Shown here: piece by piece, positions 1 through 12,645 of the stretch
How positions within the stretch are numbered: position 1 is the first letter of the stretch
Layout of the letters: each line of letters starts with the position of its first letter
NCBI RefSeq assembly: GCF_001653235.2
Contig: NC_035793.1
Location: 1,116,001-1,180,000, forward strand
DNA: 64,000 bases
Source of the DNA: Pochonia chlamydosporia 170
Taxonomy: Eukaryota > Ascomycota > Sordariomycetes > Hypocreales > Clavicipitaceae
Reading direction: 5' to 3'
The notes under the pieces: generated by a model
Told to the model about the DNA's origin: nothing
The model's database searches: none
Seen by the model: the letters and a program-made list of their open reading frames with translations, nothing else
Made by a program: the position numbers and the translations under genes

Positions 1-654
1 GCCAGCCCACCTCATCTCGGCCTCATGCAATGCTCTCCGGAAAGCTGGTTGTGTCTCCGGCCACCTTATCACCTAAATGCGACCCATGTCAATCCAATCA
101 CCTACACGCCATAGCTTCCTAGGTATGTAGTAAAGAGAGAAGAAGGCCGACGGAGCCATTGAGCCAAAGGATGACATTCATTCACGCCACGAATTCGCGG
201 CAAACTCATGATAGGAAGAGCAACTATTGACAATGGTCCAACCATTTGCATTGTCAGCCGTGTATGCATGCACGGAGTCTACTCCGAGCGCACATCAAGA
301 GTTGGAAAGTTTCCTTCATTCTGTATGATTCGCTTGTATTTATTGTTGTGGCGCATGGCGCTGGCATGTGAAATGTTTAATAGCCTGCCTACCCAAAATG
401 TTTCATCCATAATGCGAGAGTTCCCTGACGCGACTTCTAGTAGGAGGCTCGGGGAACACAATTAAGCCACAGTGGCGAACATTTTGATTTTGTCCTTTTT
501 TTTTGGGTTCGGTATATTCATGCTTGAGGAAATTCCCTTTCACATTCATTTCTCTTCTCGTTACTCAAGTGCTTGAATTCTCCTTTGCACGTGTGGCTTT
601 TTAATGATATCGAGTTGGGGTTTTGTTTGCTAGTTCATGGACAATTGTCTGCCT
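1..654. other. 3' flank of SEC24, no gene seen
   Basis: No open frame here is longer than about 85 codons and none has recognisable protein character. The stretch probably holds the 3' untranslated region of the leftward SEC24 gene and intergenic DNA. Confidence 0.6.
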
Positions 655-3600
655 TTACCACATTGTTGGTCTGAGCCCGGTAAAGTTTGACAGGGTATTC
701 AGATCCGTTTCGCTTTCTTTCTTGCGCTGACCGCTCAACTAGAAGAAGTGATGGTTAGTTGGATGTTTCATTTCTCGGATATCATGGAAATCTCCGTTCG
801 TTCGAGAACCTGAGCCCCGCACAGAGTCTTGCCACTACTGCAAAAGACGGCTTACCTCGAGTTGCACTCCTCTGTGCACGTGGACCAACCAATCGACGTA
901 GTTTTGCGCCTCGTTGTTTCTATCCTCTACCAACATGCGGGCAAATTCAAATTCGGCACCGTCGATTCCTTGCCGAGCGAGTTGGATGGTTAAGCCCTTG
1001 GAGCCGCGCATCGTCTTTAGAAACTCAATAATATTGCGGACTTGAGCGTTCAGATGGGTTTCCAAGACCGGCATTGACGAGGTATATGCGTCCAGGCTCT
1101 TCAGGGAATCCTTGTCTTCGCCGAAGAGATCAGCAACAAGGTTTGGTGATGTTTGTGAATGGAACCACAGCAGGCACTGTTGACCATTATCAACGAGATA
1201 CACGCCGCCGGCTTCGATGCGGGAGAATGACGCTCGTATCGAAGGCGGCATCTTGAGGTGGCCCGTCTCCGCATCTGCGAACCCCTCCTCAGGTTGCAGG
1301 TTGTGAACCGGAATGATGCGAGGGTAGAGATACAAACTCAGTTCCAAGGCGCCCATCGAACGGACCATGCGCATTTCATGTACTCTCCTGTCTGAGTTCT
1401 CAACGCCACCTTTGAAGGCTCTGCACTTGGTGAGTCCCAGCATATACATGCAAAACTCCTTTAGCTTCTCGGGCATGACCAGTTCGCCAGCCGGATGCTG
1501 TTGTGCTGAGTGTTTCCTATAGCATGACATGACATCGATCGTCCGCTCAGCAAGCCAGTTTCGTATGTCCTTCAGATTGCTCGAAGTGGTAGCAAGCTTC
1601 GTGCCGGCCTCCTTTGCCAGAAGGGCAATCACGGCATCTTGGTCCACAAACTTCATGCATGCTCGAATGCCCTGTTCCCGCATGCCAGCTTCCTTGGAAG
1701 TTTCGCTCACGCTAGCAATGATGTTGGAACAACGAACCCTGCGTTGACCAGAGGCAGTGGTGTATAAGAGGGCGGACTGGAAGTGAGCGTCCAGTTTGGA
1801 GTCGAGCTTGCCATCGTAGCTGAATGAAACTGCCAAAGCCTTGTCTGCATCTATAACGCCAATCTCAAGGTCGGCCCCAAATGTATGTTGCACAAAGTTG
1901 CCGTGATAAGCTGACACCTGCAGACCATTGGAGCACCGAACCTTCATCAACGCTTGGAAGCCAGTTTCTCTCGTCACCGTATGGCTAATTTCGGCAGACA
2001 ATTTCGGGCCGTCCCGTGGGGCGATGAAATTGGGATAATAGAATGTCTCTCCGCCGGTAGTAGCCGCAACATGCCCTGAGCAAAGGGGGAAAGAATTAGC
2101 CCTGTCAATAGATCAGATTTGAAATCGGATTGAACATACCAATCGTAGCAATGTCGAGGTAACCACCCGAAGGAGCAGCAAGGAAAAAGTCGGCACCGAT
2201 GCCACCAGCAGCCATCTTTTCAGCCACTTTCTTCCAGGCAGGATGTTCCGTAGTATAGAGCTTCTTATCAAGTTCGCCTCCAGGATGATTGCCGTCATCA
2301 CGCATAAATAGCCTGCCAGGACCCCAAGTTGGCAGCGCGGAGCATGAGCACACAATTTTGCCGCCAGTCTTCTCGAGGGCTGCCAAAGCTGCGTTTAGGG
2401 TAGCAAGCAGAGCCGGCTCCGGATTCTTCACGTCAGAAAACATCTCGGGCAGTCTCGTCAGTAGAGAAGAGATGATTGACTTGGACTCGTAGGGATCGAC
2501 AAATAGGCCTTCTCCAAGAGGAAGGAAAGGATCCTCAAGGTCGGGCATGATGAGCATTTGCGGTTGATCCAAGCCGGGCTGAGACGTGGTTAGCAATATA
2601 TTCTTGATGTATGAAGTATTTTAAAGGGAAAGCAAGACGTACATGCATGTTGTAAAAGTGAATGTCCTTGTCATATGTGACGAACCCGACTTTAGCGCCT
2701 TCGGGGACTCGTCTCTTTGGTTCTCCGTTCTCGTCCTTTTCTTGATCCTCTCCCCCATATAGGGCAGCCAAAATGCCATCGCAAAAAGTCTCCAAAAACC
2801 CCTTATTGTATGACTCTTGCGATACATCGATGAGAAACAGCCAACGCAAGCCAACGGGTTCCCTGGTCCAGTACTCCTTGGGCACGACGAATTCGACAGT
2901 CCCTCGGTGCAACTCGGGTCGCTGATCTCGATCTACACGAACGCCCTGCGGGCTGGTAGCGCAAAAGTATTCGGGGGGCGTATCATTGGGGTGCGTACAC
3001 AGGTTGCACACAAACTTGTTGCCGCCAGATCGGAACATCATGAAGGGGTTGATGTAGGCGCGGCACCGACGGCATCGCGGGGGTCCCGAATCACCAAAAT
3101 CCAGAACAGGAATCTCAGCCTCACCTGCGTGGAGAGGAGCCAGAGGCTGCAAGAGGAGGCCAAGGGGAAGGCCGGTAGCCTGCAAACCGTCCGAAGTAGC
3201 GGGTATGTTGTTTAAACTCAATCGGGCGTATTTAGGAGAGGCATTACCTTGATCGAAGGCAACGAAGGAAACGGTGGCCGGGGGTGGTACGTGACGTTCG
3301 AAGGTGGGATAGACGTTTTTCAGGAAGTACGGTTGTACGGAATCGCGAGAAACGGGGACACTTGGCATGGCATCGAGGGACACCTTGGAAGGACCGGTAG
3401 TCGAAATGGGAGCAGAGGCATCGGCACTCCCATTGCCAGAGCCAAAGTCTCCAGGAGCTCCAGGTGTTGGGAACTGGCTGGTGTTCATCATCTGAGGCGT
3501 GCCTTGAGGACTGCCAAACTGTCCTCCGAATGCTGGGACACCTGACTGTCCGGGAGCAGCAGTAGGGATGAATTGATTCGGATTGGAACCGGGAGGTCCC

Positions 3601-3974
3601 ATGCCATTGAATGCTTGGGAAGAGCCCGTAGGTTCGACGGTGTGGTAGGCATGGCGGTCTTTCTTCTTCTTGCGAATGGTACTCTGTCCATCACCCAAGT
3701 TCATGCCACCCATTTGTGCAGCCAAGCCGGCATCTGCTCCAGGTTGAGCAAAGCCTCCTTGCAAGTTTTGGTGTTGGGAAATGCCGTAACCAGCACCCGA
3801 GGGAGGAGGAGGTCCTCCCATGGCTGGTGGTGATTGCTGTGGTTGCGCACCATATGGACCAGGAGCTCCATAACTAGGAGCATATTGTTGTTGTCCAGGA
3901 ACATTATTGCGATTGGGGTCGTTCGGGTCGACGACGCCCTGGCCCAAGGCGTGGTATTGTGTGTAGTCGGCCAT
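655..3974 (-). CDS. SEC24: COPII coat subunit Sec24
   Basis: Sec24 is the cargo-binding subunit of the COPII inner coat. It pairs with Sec23 on ER exit sites and selects cargo for ER-to-Golgi vesicles. Exons read 3974-2643, 2578-2140, 2075-856 and 738-655, all in phase, giving about 1024 residues, normal for fungi. The N-terminal ~240 residues are Q/P/G-rich and disordered. A zinc finger follows at about residues 301-326 (CxxC, 22-residue loop, CxxC), then trunk, helical and gelsolin-like regions, including GLRWLFLIDVS and PQMLIMPDLEDPFLPL. The start MADYTQYHALGQG is the first in-frame ATG that opens the low-complexity head; frame upstream to 4139 is open but uses non-homologous sequence. The last 27-codon exon is inferred from a GTAAGC donor, a CTAAC branch and a CTAG acceptor. 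Without that splice the protein would stop at 835 after a short tail (EVSRLLQ). Confidence 0.93.
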
Positions 3975-6900
3975 GATGAGATGTCGGCGTGTGAACGAGG
4001 ATGGCTGCTCGAGCAAGCCTCTACGGAGGAAAAGGAGTTGGTCGTGTGTGGATGTGAACTTGTCCTGAGGTTTAGCTGGGTTTGGTTTACGAGGAGGGGT
4101 CTCGAAAGTGTGTGGCCTACGAAAGGCGGGACGGAGCAATCAATGAACACAAGCTAAACAAGAGGGCGAAATGGTGAGAGACAATTGAAAACAAAAAGAA
4201 GGTTACTAGAAAATTGAAGGCGTATGAGAAATTTCCATACTTTCGCAGCCTCTGCCAATTTTCAACGGCGTTGTGCCAGCGTGATCAAGCGATCTGGAGC
4301 AGAGACGGAATTTTGGTGGTTTGTCTCAATGCCTCGCTGGCCTTTTCGGGTCCCTTCCAGACCAACACCACTCAAGTGCTCTTAGCATGTGTTTAGCTCC
4401 TGCCCAGTTGCACTCGCTGTTCCTGGTTCCTTATTGGCAGGGGTGGCGCCACTCACTGCTCCGTCCCAGAGTCTCAAGCTCGAGAAGTCTTGTTTCTCTA
4501 TCTCACCAGACTCCTTTAGAGACAGAGACCAAAGACCAATAATAAGTAACCAGACATCAAGTAGAGCAGCAAAATCCCCCACTTCGCCTCAATCTTCGCT
4601 TGGCCATCTTAACTAACATCCCTTCCATGTTCCTTGTTCAGGGCCTATCCGTGGGTTCTGCCAATAATATGCACTTAAACATTCTAGTTAGCTATCGAAG
4701 TTAGACAGCTAGACCCGTCCCTGGCTGAAACCAGGAAACCGGCTCACGTGGGTGGTCACATGGACTCCGATCCGGGACCCACCCGCGACGCTCCGTGTAA
4801 GTCGAGTGACCCAACTCCATGAGAGGAGGCAACCTGATGGCAGTGTGAGGACACAGAGTGAGCGCAACAAGCCAGCGTTCATAGCCAGCGGTTGTAGTTG
4901 AGGGTGTGGTTTTACTCCATATGGTACTATATATTCCAGATTTATTTGCCTGGATTTGCGGCCGTATTGCTAACGTAGTATAGCTTTATATCTACCGATA
5001 TAGTCTTGATATACATTGATCCAACACCAAATATCGCCACGCAATGGGAAGAAGCTACCATACCATGATGACCCGGTGTGTAAATCATAGTCTGGAGTCT
5101 TCTCCATGGCCCAAGTAAACATTTTCGACGTTTTGACGTGTAAACAGGGCGCATTGAGGCAACTGTGATCCGGTATGTAGGTGCAGCTCATCCAATAGTT
5201 AATCACCACCAGATCGCCTCTGCCTGTCATTCCTGTCAATGACAGTTTGTCCGCAAAGCCAGGCAGAAACAAGTCAAAAGAAAATCTTGGTGCATTTAGA
5301 CACTCGACAAGCTTTCAATACGGTGGTCAATTGTTTAAAGTATTATTTTTGCGCTTCAAACTCGGCTTCTAACCATTCCAGGCTCACTCGGTCGCGTTGA
5401 GGGCATCGCGGCTTCCGAGGTGATCTCACAGGACAGCAAGTAACAGACAAGCAAAGTTGTGGGGGGTTAGAAAAAAGTAACCATCACGTAAAATTAAGTC
5501 TCTACTATTCGTTTTTATCCTTGATGGACCAAATTGCATCAGAGTGCAGATGCTTTGCGCTGGGTATTGAAATGTATGTCACGGTCGCAGAGCAGCTCTC
5601 GTCGCCAAACGCGATGCACTGGTAGACACGAAAGCCCGACCACCACAAGGCAAGAAATGCAATTATACATTTTCAGCCGAATGCAATCAATTGAGCGACA
5701 AGGAAACCACCCTCTTTAAACAGAATTTATGAAAATGTGGACAGTTGCGAGCTGTGCGACTTGCTGCGGGAGAAATTGTCGACAGAAACATGGACGTCCC
5801 GGTCGCATCACAAACAGACTGCCCTCTCTGCGGGTCAACCACGCATGGGATTTGAATAAAACTCGACAAAAGTATTGCCGTAAGAATTAAAATACAGTCT
5901 GCGCGGTAAAATTCGATATTTATCAACTTTATAGACTACGGTGTGGGAAAGTGGTTGGCGAGTGTCCAAAGTGTAGATGGCTTCAGGTCAATCAAGAGGC
6001 GGGGTGTGGTGTCCAGTCTGGGCGAGAGCACCAGTTTCGACCACCTCACAAAAAAGTGACTTGTGATATATTGCAAAAATTCGCATTCAAGGAGTACGAA
6101 AATGGGGAGAAAAAAAACATCACTCGAAAGCGACAGCTACTCTACGTCAAACGCATGCACTCAATCATCAGCAATGGTGCGGAGTCGGCAACAATGCAGA
6201 ATGCGACAACGAGGGCATCAATTGCACAACAATCATCTCGAGCATGTAGACGAGGCATTGGGGGGGTGCGGACAAGTCCCGACTCACACTCACACGTCAG
6301 CATCAGAAACATGGCGCAAAACCGAATGCAATCAAGGAGCGAAAAAAAAAAAAAAATGACTCATGGAAATTGTAATGGAGGGTACAGAATTATTGAAGGG
6401 CCAAGAAAAAGCGAAGCAAAGGGGGGAAAAGGAAGAGAAAGAGAGGAAATGGGAACATTCGAGGACGAAGGGGTGGTGGGCGGTCGCTCCTCAACCCATC
6501 TCAGATCAGAAGTTCGGGTACACTGGTGAAGAGGTGATGTTGGTCGCTGGCCAATCAGAAAATTGGTCACGGGGCAGGTATTGTTTTGAAAGAAATGGCG
6601 CCGATTTTTACTTTGGCCCATAACATCGATGGACCCATGCAGCAGCAGAAGCATTTGGGAATTGGAACCAGACCCATGTCAGCCGAGGAGGTGACTTGGC
6701 GTGGTACTTGGGGTTGTATTGAGAGGGTACACGTGTGTGGCTGAGGGTGCGAGGTAAGGTCAACTGGTATGACATGTCTGGTTGGTGTCCGGAGAAGCGT
6801 GGTCCCGGAACTTGGGCAGAGGCAGAGAGCGTCTGTTGCATGTCAACGTGGTTCTTTTCTTTTTTTTGGGTGAGAAAAAGAGATCCCAAGTTTGAGCGGA

Positions 6901-7540
6901 CGCAACTCATGTGAGATGGGCAGTGGTATTACTAATGGAGCAATGATCATGCTGTGCTCGGTAAATAGTTGCAGCTATTTTGAACTCTCGAGCGCAAGCC
7001 CAACCAGTCTGGCGACAGCCACGGTCAGATCGAGGAGGCATGGCATGTACCACTGCTTGTATCCTCACAGGTATCGACATTGTTACGGACAGCCGCCTGA
7101 TGTGGCGCATCTCGCGCGCTAAGACCATGCTCCCCGGCCGGGAACGGTAGCTCAAGTCACTCTGTATGGATGGCCAGCCTGCCTGATGTGCGTGGCAGAC
7201 CAGACTGGAGTGAACAGGTTCCAGTCCCGGCTGGCTCCCAACTCGTCAAGTATGGAAGCCAAGGTCGAACTCCCATGCCGACCGACCTGCATTCTACTGT
7301 TGTATGCTGGCCAAAAAAGTTGAGCTCGAGCTCGGGGGGTGGGCGATGCCCCAGTCCCCGTTTTCTTTGACATGTCCTGTCTATTATCTGGTCTGACCGG
7401 ACCTGGTCTGCCCAGCCTGGTGCTTGGCCACACGCCCCCCAACGTTCGGCGTCGTTCCAGTACAACGAGCAGGTGAGCCGCCCGCGCCGCACACCTCCCT
7501 CCTACGCGCATCTGAGGAAAGAGCTACTGATTGCGCTCCT
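3975..7540. other. Divergent intergenic region, SEC24 and histone H1
   Basis: About 3.6 kb between two divergently transcribed genes. It holds the SEC24 leader and promoter, a CACGTG E-box near 4745, a poly(A) run of about 14 at 6340-6355, and a purine-rich stretch at about 6330-6460. Open frames such as 4970-5272 (-) and 5951-6529 (+) have no recognisable domain, and I do not call them genes. Confidence 0.55.
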
Positions 7541-7552
7541 CCCCCCGCCCGA

Positions 7553-7560
7553 TATATAAA
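7553..7560 (+). promoter_or_regulatory. TATA box of histone H1
   Basis: TATATAAA lies 206 bp upstream of the H1 ATG, in a C-rich context followed by CT-rich leader sequence. The spacing would fit a transcription start near 7585 and a leader of roughly 180 nt. This is inferred from sequence only. Confidence 0.6.
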
Positions 7561-7765
7561 CAAGGCTCTTCCCCTCCACGCGCCCGACGAAGTCGCTTCT
7601 GGTTGTCTCTGTTCCCATTTGATCCCCAAACTTTATTCAGTCCGCCTCAGATTCCTCTCTCCGCTTCCGTGTAGATTCAATCGCGACTTGTTTCAATAAC
7701 AAGCTCAGCTCTCCTCCAAACGCCACTTACACGTTTTCAACTTTCACCAAACAACATCCATCACA

Positions 7766-8671
7766 ATGCCTCCCAAGAAGGCCGAAGGTTCTGCCGCCCC
7801 CAAGGCCAAGTCCACTCATGCTTCCTACCAGGTTTGTCGCCTTCTGTGCCTTGGGCCACGGTGGGAGTCGCGTGCTAATTTGCAACTAGGACATGATCAC
7901 TGACGCTATCGTCAACGTACGTATTGATGTTCCTGTCTTTGTCGGCGCATTATCTTGGATGACGGCTTGGTTGCAAGGATGACGAGGCGATATAGACTTG
8001 ATTCATGGTTTCACTATCGTGCCTCCGAGTCACTATCTTGAAAGCGTCTTGGACATTCCCTTCAGCTTTCTGTGCTCTGAGTAAAGTGCAATGCTAACTT
8101 GCCCTCCCTACAGCTCAAGGACCGCAATGGCTCCAGCCGTCAGTCCCTGAAGAAGTATGTCAAGGCCAACAACAACCTGGGCACTGTCTCGGACAACATG
8201 TTCGACTCTCTCTTCAACAAGGCCTTGAAGACTGGCGTTGAGAAGGGCGTCTTTGCTCAACCCAAGGGTCCTTCTGGCGGCACCAAGCTTGCTAAGAAGA
8301 AGGCCGAACCTAAGAAGCCTGCCGCCAAGAAGGAGGGTGTCAAGAAGGCCGCCACCACCAAGAAGGCTGCTCCCAAGAAGGCTGCCGCTCCCAAGGCTGC
8401 TGGCGAGAAGAAGGCTGCCACTACCACCAAGAAGGCCGCTCCTAAGAAGGCTACCACTACGGCCAAGAAGCCCGCCGCCAAGGTATGTTAACTCTGGTGT
8501 CAAGATGTGTCGTCGGATCGCGTTATATCTAACATTTATTCCCAGGCCGACAAGGACTCTGCCTTGACCAAGACCAAGACTGGCCGTGTCGCTAAGACGA
8601 CAAAGCCTGCTGCCAAGAAGGCTGCCGCACCAAAGAAAGCAGCTCCCAAGAAGGCCGCCGCCAAGGCATAA
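7766..8671 (+). CDS. Linker histone H1
   Basis: Linker histone, binding nucleosomal linker DNA in the nucleus. Exons are 7766-7831, 7890-7916, 8114-8482 and 8546-8671, in phase, encoding 195 residues. The short N-terminal arm (MPPKKAEGSAAPKAK) leads into a winged-helix GH1 domain at about residues 17-90. That domain includes HASYQDMITDAIVN and the basic LKDRNGSSRQSLKKYVKANN. After it comes a long tail of alternating Lys, Ala and Pro with repeated KKAAPKKAA-type units, the classic H1 tail. The 9-codon second exon and the 197-bp second intron inside the globular domain mean that a single open frame captures only the third exon. A TATA box lies 206 bp upstream. Family identity is very secure. 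Filamentous ascomycetes usually carry one H1 gene, but this window cannot show whether that holds here. Confidence 0.95.
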
Positions 8672-10966
8672 GCGGTTCACTGTTTTATCTGGTTCTCAAT
8701 GCACTTTTCTTGTTTAATGAATGAAACTACGGCGTTTTGGGCTTCGAAATTTTTAGGGCACGGCTTCGGAGAGGCAGGTTCATCGGGATATTGCTGATTT
8801 GGGCGGGAGCGAAAGGGATATGTGGCTTGTTTTGATGCGCGCACACGCGGCGCTGGACATGAAGACGATGGCATTTGCATGTGACGAATTTTCTGTTGGT
8901 GAAGAAAACGACGATGAATCTCATGGATAATTGAGAAAGATCATTCGTCGCACCAGGGCCACGAGTAGCAATACTCTTGTTGTTTTTGTCTATACTTTGC
9001 TTCGTCTTGTTTCCATCTCTCCTACCTTTTGAGTTTGGAGAGCGGACGTTGGGATGGAGCCGGCCTTTGGGGAATTCACGCGATTTTTACTGAAATCGCT
9101 GCAGGTGACAGGGTCTCATGTCTTTCGCGGTATGAGTGGGATGGCGCTATGTGTAATTATATACCACAGGTCTCGGTTGGACGGGGAAGGGAAATGACAT
9201 TGAATGACTCCGACTTGCTGTACTAAGCACTGGGTGTGACTGGTTTATTGGGCTTTGCCCCTGAGTGACATGGCAGACATCTGCGACGCGGTTGGTAGCG
9301 AGTTTGTTTACATTCGTGTGGACAGTTCGGTTTGGGCGTGTTGGACCAGAAGGGCATCACGTGGGGCAGTGTGCACAAGTGGGTATTTCGGCATAACTTT
9401 GTGCACGTAGTTTGGTGGCCTTGATGCTCCTTCAGTCGGCAACTTGCCGGAGGGCACATGATGAGTGTTGCAGGTCTTTGAGCGGTGAAGCACTCGACTA
9501 CATTAATGTGATGGATCAGAAGTTGCGGGAGTTGATAGATATTGTGTTTGTATTTCGGCACTTTGCGGCGGCTTTCAGTAAAAAAAATTGTTCTCCCACT
9601 CCTGGGTTGCCTGAGAGTGTTGAGCGCATTCCGGTGAAATGATAGTTGAAGCAAGCAGCTACCCTATGGCAGTGCCAAATGAAGGAAGCCCTGGCTTACA
9701 GCCCGTCAGGCAGCCCGGCAATGCGTATTTCTAGGTGGAATCTGTTTATTTTAATATTTATATTACATGCGTTCAATGTCGGTGACCGTGAAACTATGTA
9801 TGTTGTTGTATCTATGTGAGAGTGTCTTTAAGACCATGGGATGACAACCACAAAACTATAGTTTTCGCTCCCTCTCAGGTGCAACTCCATCAACAGCATA
9901 TGCGTATTCCACAAACATTCACCTATCGAGGTGCAACGTCTAAACGAGAACAGACCCGTTCGTCTAGCCTGGTGCCTCTGGTCCCACATGACATGGCAAG
10001 GACCCACCTTATCGATTGGGACGAGACACAGCTTGAGATCTTAAGCATCCGAGTTGCGTGTGTGTGGTCGTCAGCTTGGGTCGCGGTTGCCGTCATATCG
10101 CAGCCCACTTTTGCCTGCTGAGGTGACTGGAGGTGCAGTTAAGAGGGTACCTGAATGGGCTTGCCGGACAAGACCACGCCGCTGGTACCATGTTAGTGAC
10201 ATCACTGCCGCGCGATTCAAATGTTCTGGCTTGCGACTCAAAAGCCGTGTTCGTGTTTGACATCTGGTGCGCTGATAGTCAAAAAGGCATTAAGCAGCCG
10301 CCACATTGGCTTAAACTTGCTCTACCCACCAGAGTTCCCCATTTGTCCCTCGTGGTGGTGCCTGCTTGGCCGTGTGCCGCATGAATGCTGGAGACCAGAC
10401 AGCTGTGCTCTGCTGTGTCGTGCTAGCTAGCTCAACTGAGTCGAGAACATTGAACTCGACTTGACCCCTCAACCTCAACCGATTGTTCCGGCAGCCGTGG
10501 CAGAGCGCAACCAAACCGTAGTTACAACACGTCTAACGGGTCAAGTTCTGTTATTTTTTATTTTGGTATTCTTTTATTTTGACCTGGTTCTTTTTGCCCC
10601 TGGTTGTGCTGCCTAGACCGGGGATACTTTAGCTTCCGTTTTGCGCAGTGGAGGGACGAACCACCCACCGAGGCAGCGAAGCTTAAAGCATCCTTCTTCG
10701 CCCTTTGATCGCATCTATTCCCCCCCTCCCCTTCGAACAACCCAGGGCACGCTGAGATCGACACAGGGAGGCGGCGACGAGAAGGGAACGGAACTCACGG
10801 AGAGGAACGCGAATCCCGAAATGCTGGCTTCCCGCTCATCTTGGCTCCGAGCCCGCCGATCTTGAATCATCTTCCACTTACGACACCTATTCCCTCCAGC
10901 CAAAGGCTCCTGGTAACCAACACACAACCAATACCTAGAGCATTCACCTCCTCCGCAAAAAGCATC
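8672..10966. other. Intergenic region between H1 and proline-rich gene
   Basis: About 2.3 kb between two rightward genes. It should contain the H1 3' untranslated region, then the promoter and leader of the gene at 10967. The longest open frame (9223-9654, minus) has no domain and an implausible composition. No tRNA, repeat or transposon was recognised. Confidence 0.55.
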
Positions 10967-12505
10967 ATGTCCAACCCGTTCCGCAAGAAGCTCCCCGGCA
11001 CAATCGACACCTCCCGCACCGGTTCTCCCAAATCCAGCATGCGTGCCGAAGACACCCAGCCAGGCGACAAGAAGAACAAGCCCGTCAAGAAGGTCCGCGT
11101 GCTCTCTCCGCCGCCGTTGTCGCCCGACTCCCCGGAGTGGTCTTTTGATGCGGCGCAACCGCCGGCGCCGTTATCCTACGAAAACTACAACTACGCTAGC
11201 TACTATCCGAGTTTTGACCCGTTTAATGGTGCGTCGACGGATGAGAGTGATCGCGACAGCACGGCTACGCCGCCGCCGCCGCCGCCGAATCAGCGCGAGC
11301 AGCAGTACAAGAAGCAAGATGGGATGAATAGTGGCACCCCTGCGAATCCATTCAGCAAGACGCTTCAGGATATAGAGGGCTCAAAGGAGCTGCAGAAGGA
11401 GAGGGAAGAGGAGGGGGAGGTGCTGAAGGCGGCTAATGAGGGGCGCAAGTCGCTGAATGTCGATTCGTTTAAGAGGTTGCTTATGACGGGGAATGCGGGC
11501 GATGATGCGTCGTCTGTGTCGACAGACCGTGGGGATGAAGCTGAAAAGATGAAGACGAGTGGCTCTGCGGCGGAAATTAGTACTGGGAGGAGGACTGAGT
11601 ATCCGGGCAGTTCGGCCGACTCTTCAGATAGTCACGAGGAAGAGGAGGGATCAAAGACGTATTCTGCATCACAACTGAGCAAGGAGAAGAAGGCGCCTCC
11701 TCCGCCGCCGAGTTCCAGACACGGCAAATCATTAAAACAGCAAGGGGTAAATGATGTGAAAGCCGATAAGGACGATGGATACGGGCCATCGACACCCGCA
11801 AGAAGGAGTATGGACGATGAAGAACTGCCACTTGATGTTGACGCTACAAAGGTGTCTGTGGGAGAAGCCGACGCCGAACCACAACTCAACTCTACCCAAA
11901 GCATGCCGAGTACAAAGAAATCAGCACCCGCGCCCCCTCCACCGCGCGGCCACGCCAAATCAGACAGCAGATCGAACGATATCGAGGCTCCAGTACGGAC
12001 GTCTTCAGACGGAATGCCCTCTCGTTCAGACAGCACCCGCTCAACCGGACTTGCGCCCGCACCACCTCCACCCCGAAGACCATTTGCCGCTCCCAAACAA
12101 ACCAGTTCCACCTCATCGCCCAGCGTATCATCATCCAACGTCCCTCCATCAACGGACCAAGCCGAAGACAACACCACACAGTCTCAACACGACACGCCAA
12201 CGCCCTCCAAATCCTCAGTAGCACCGCCGCCCCCTCCAGCCCGTCAACTTTCCACCCGTCGCCCCGCAAGTGTCACTGGCGTCGACGCACCTAGTCGACG
12301 AATCTCGTCGGAGAACAAATCACGCGAGGGTGTGCCTCCCCCGCCTCCGCCTCGACCGCGGCACCGTGGCAGCAGCCCCGGTGATGGTAGGAAAGTCAGC
12401 GGCGAGGCATATCGGCCTAGTGATCCGGGAAAGAGTGCGGATATCCTGGCTGATTTGGATGCGTTGCAGAGGGAGGTGGATGCGTTGAGGGGCCAGATGA
12501 AGTAG
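10967..12505 (+). CDS. Proline-rich disordered protein with C-terminal coiled coil
   Basis: Single-exon gene for a 512-residue protein that I do not recognise by name. The chosen start is MSNPFRKKLPG; the frame is open 42 codons upstream but that part looks like leader sequence. Nearly the whole protein is low complexity (Ser, Pro, Asp, Glu, Lys). At least five polyproline blocks followed by Arg (for example PPPPRG, PPPPRR, PPPPAR, PPPRPR) fit class II SH3 or EVH1/profilin ligands. A more ordered segment at about residues 125-165 includes NPFSKTLQDIE and LNVDSFKRLLMTG. The last 25 residues (SADILADLDALQREVDALRG) are a short amphipathic heptad. By composition it may be a scaffold for SH3 proteins of the cortical actin or endocytic machinery. 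That role is inference only. Confidence 0.75.
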   Translation: MSNPFRKKLPGTIDTSRTGSPKSSMRAEDTQPGDKKNKPVKKVRVLSPPPLSPDSPEWSFDAAQPPAPLSYENYNYASYYPSFDPFNGASTDESDRDSTATPPPPPPNQREQQYKKQDGMNSGTPANPFSKTLQDIEGSKELQKEREEEGEVLKAANEGRKSLNVDSFKRLLMTGNAGDDASSVSTDRGDEAEKMKTSGSAAEISTGRRTEYPGSSADSSDSHEEEEGSKTYSASQLSKEKKAPPPPPSSRHGKSLKQQGVNDVKADKDDGYGPSTPARRSMDDEELPLDVDATKVSVGEADAEPQLNSTQSMPSTKKSAPAPPPPRGHAKSDSRSNDIEAPVRTSSDGMPSRSDSTRSTGLAPAPPPPRRPFAAPKQTSSTSSPSVSSSNVPPSTDQAEDNTTQSQHDTPTPSKSSVAPPPPPARQLSTRRPASVTGVDAPSRRISSENKSREGVPPPPPPRPRHRGSSPGDGRKVSGEAYRPSDPGKSADILADLDALQREVDALRGQMK

Positions 12506-12645
12506 TTGGTGGGTACGTGTATGCATAGACTTGGGTATTTATGGGTGGGTTGGCATTGTATCATAGCGTTTTGGGTACGAGGGATTACATGTTGATGATT
12601 ATTATGCTTGGACTACGTGCTGGACTTGCTGGCGTGAATGCGCTG

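Noticed and set aside
4970..5272. 100-codon minus-strand frame with aromatic and cysteine residues
   Set aside because: No signal peptide, domain or intron support; may be a decayed fragment but there is nothing to show it.
5951..6529. 192-codon plus-strand frame
   Set aside because: Its length follows from the purine-rich strand, which has few stops in that frame. No domain and an A-run of 14 inside it.
8108..8680. 190-codon minus-strand frame, Leu/Gly/Ser-rich
   Set aside because: Antisense shadow of the Lys/Ala repeats of histone H1.
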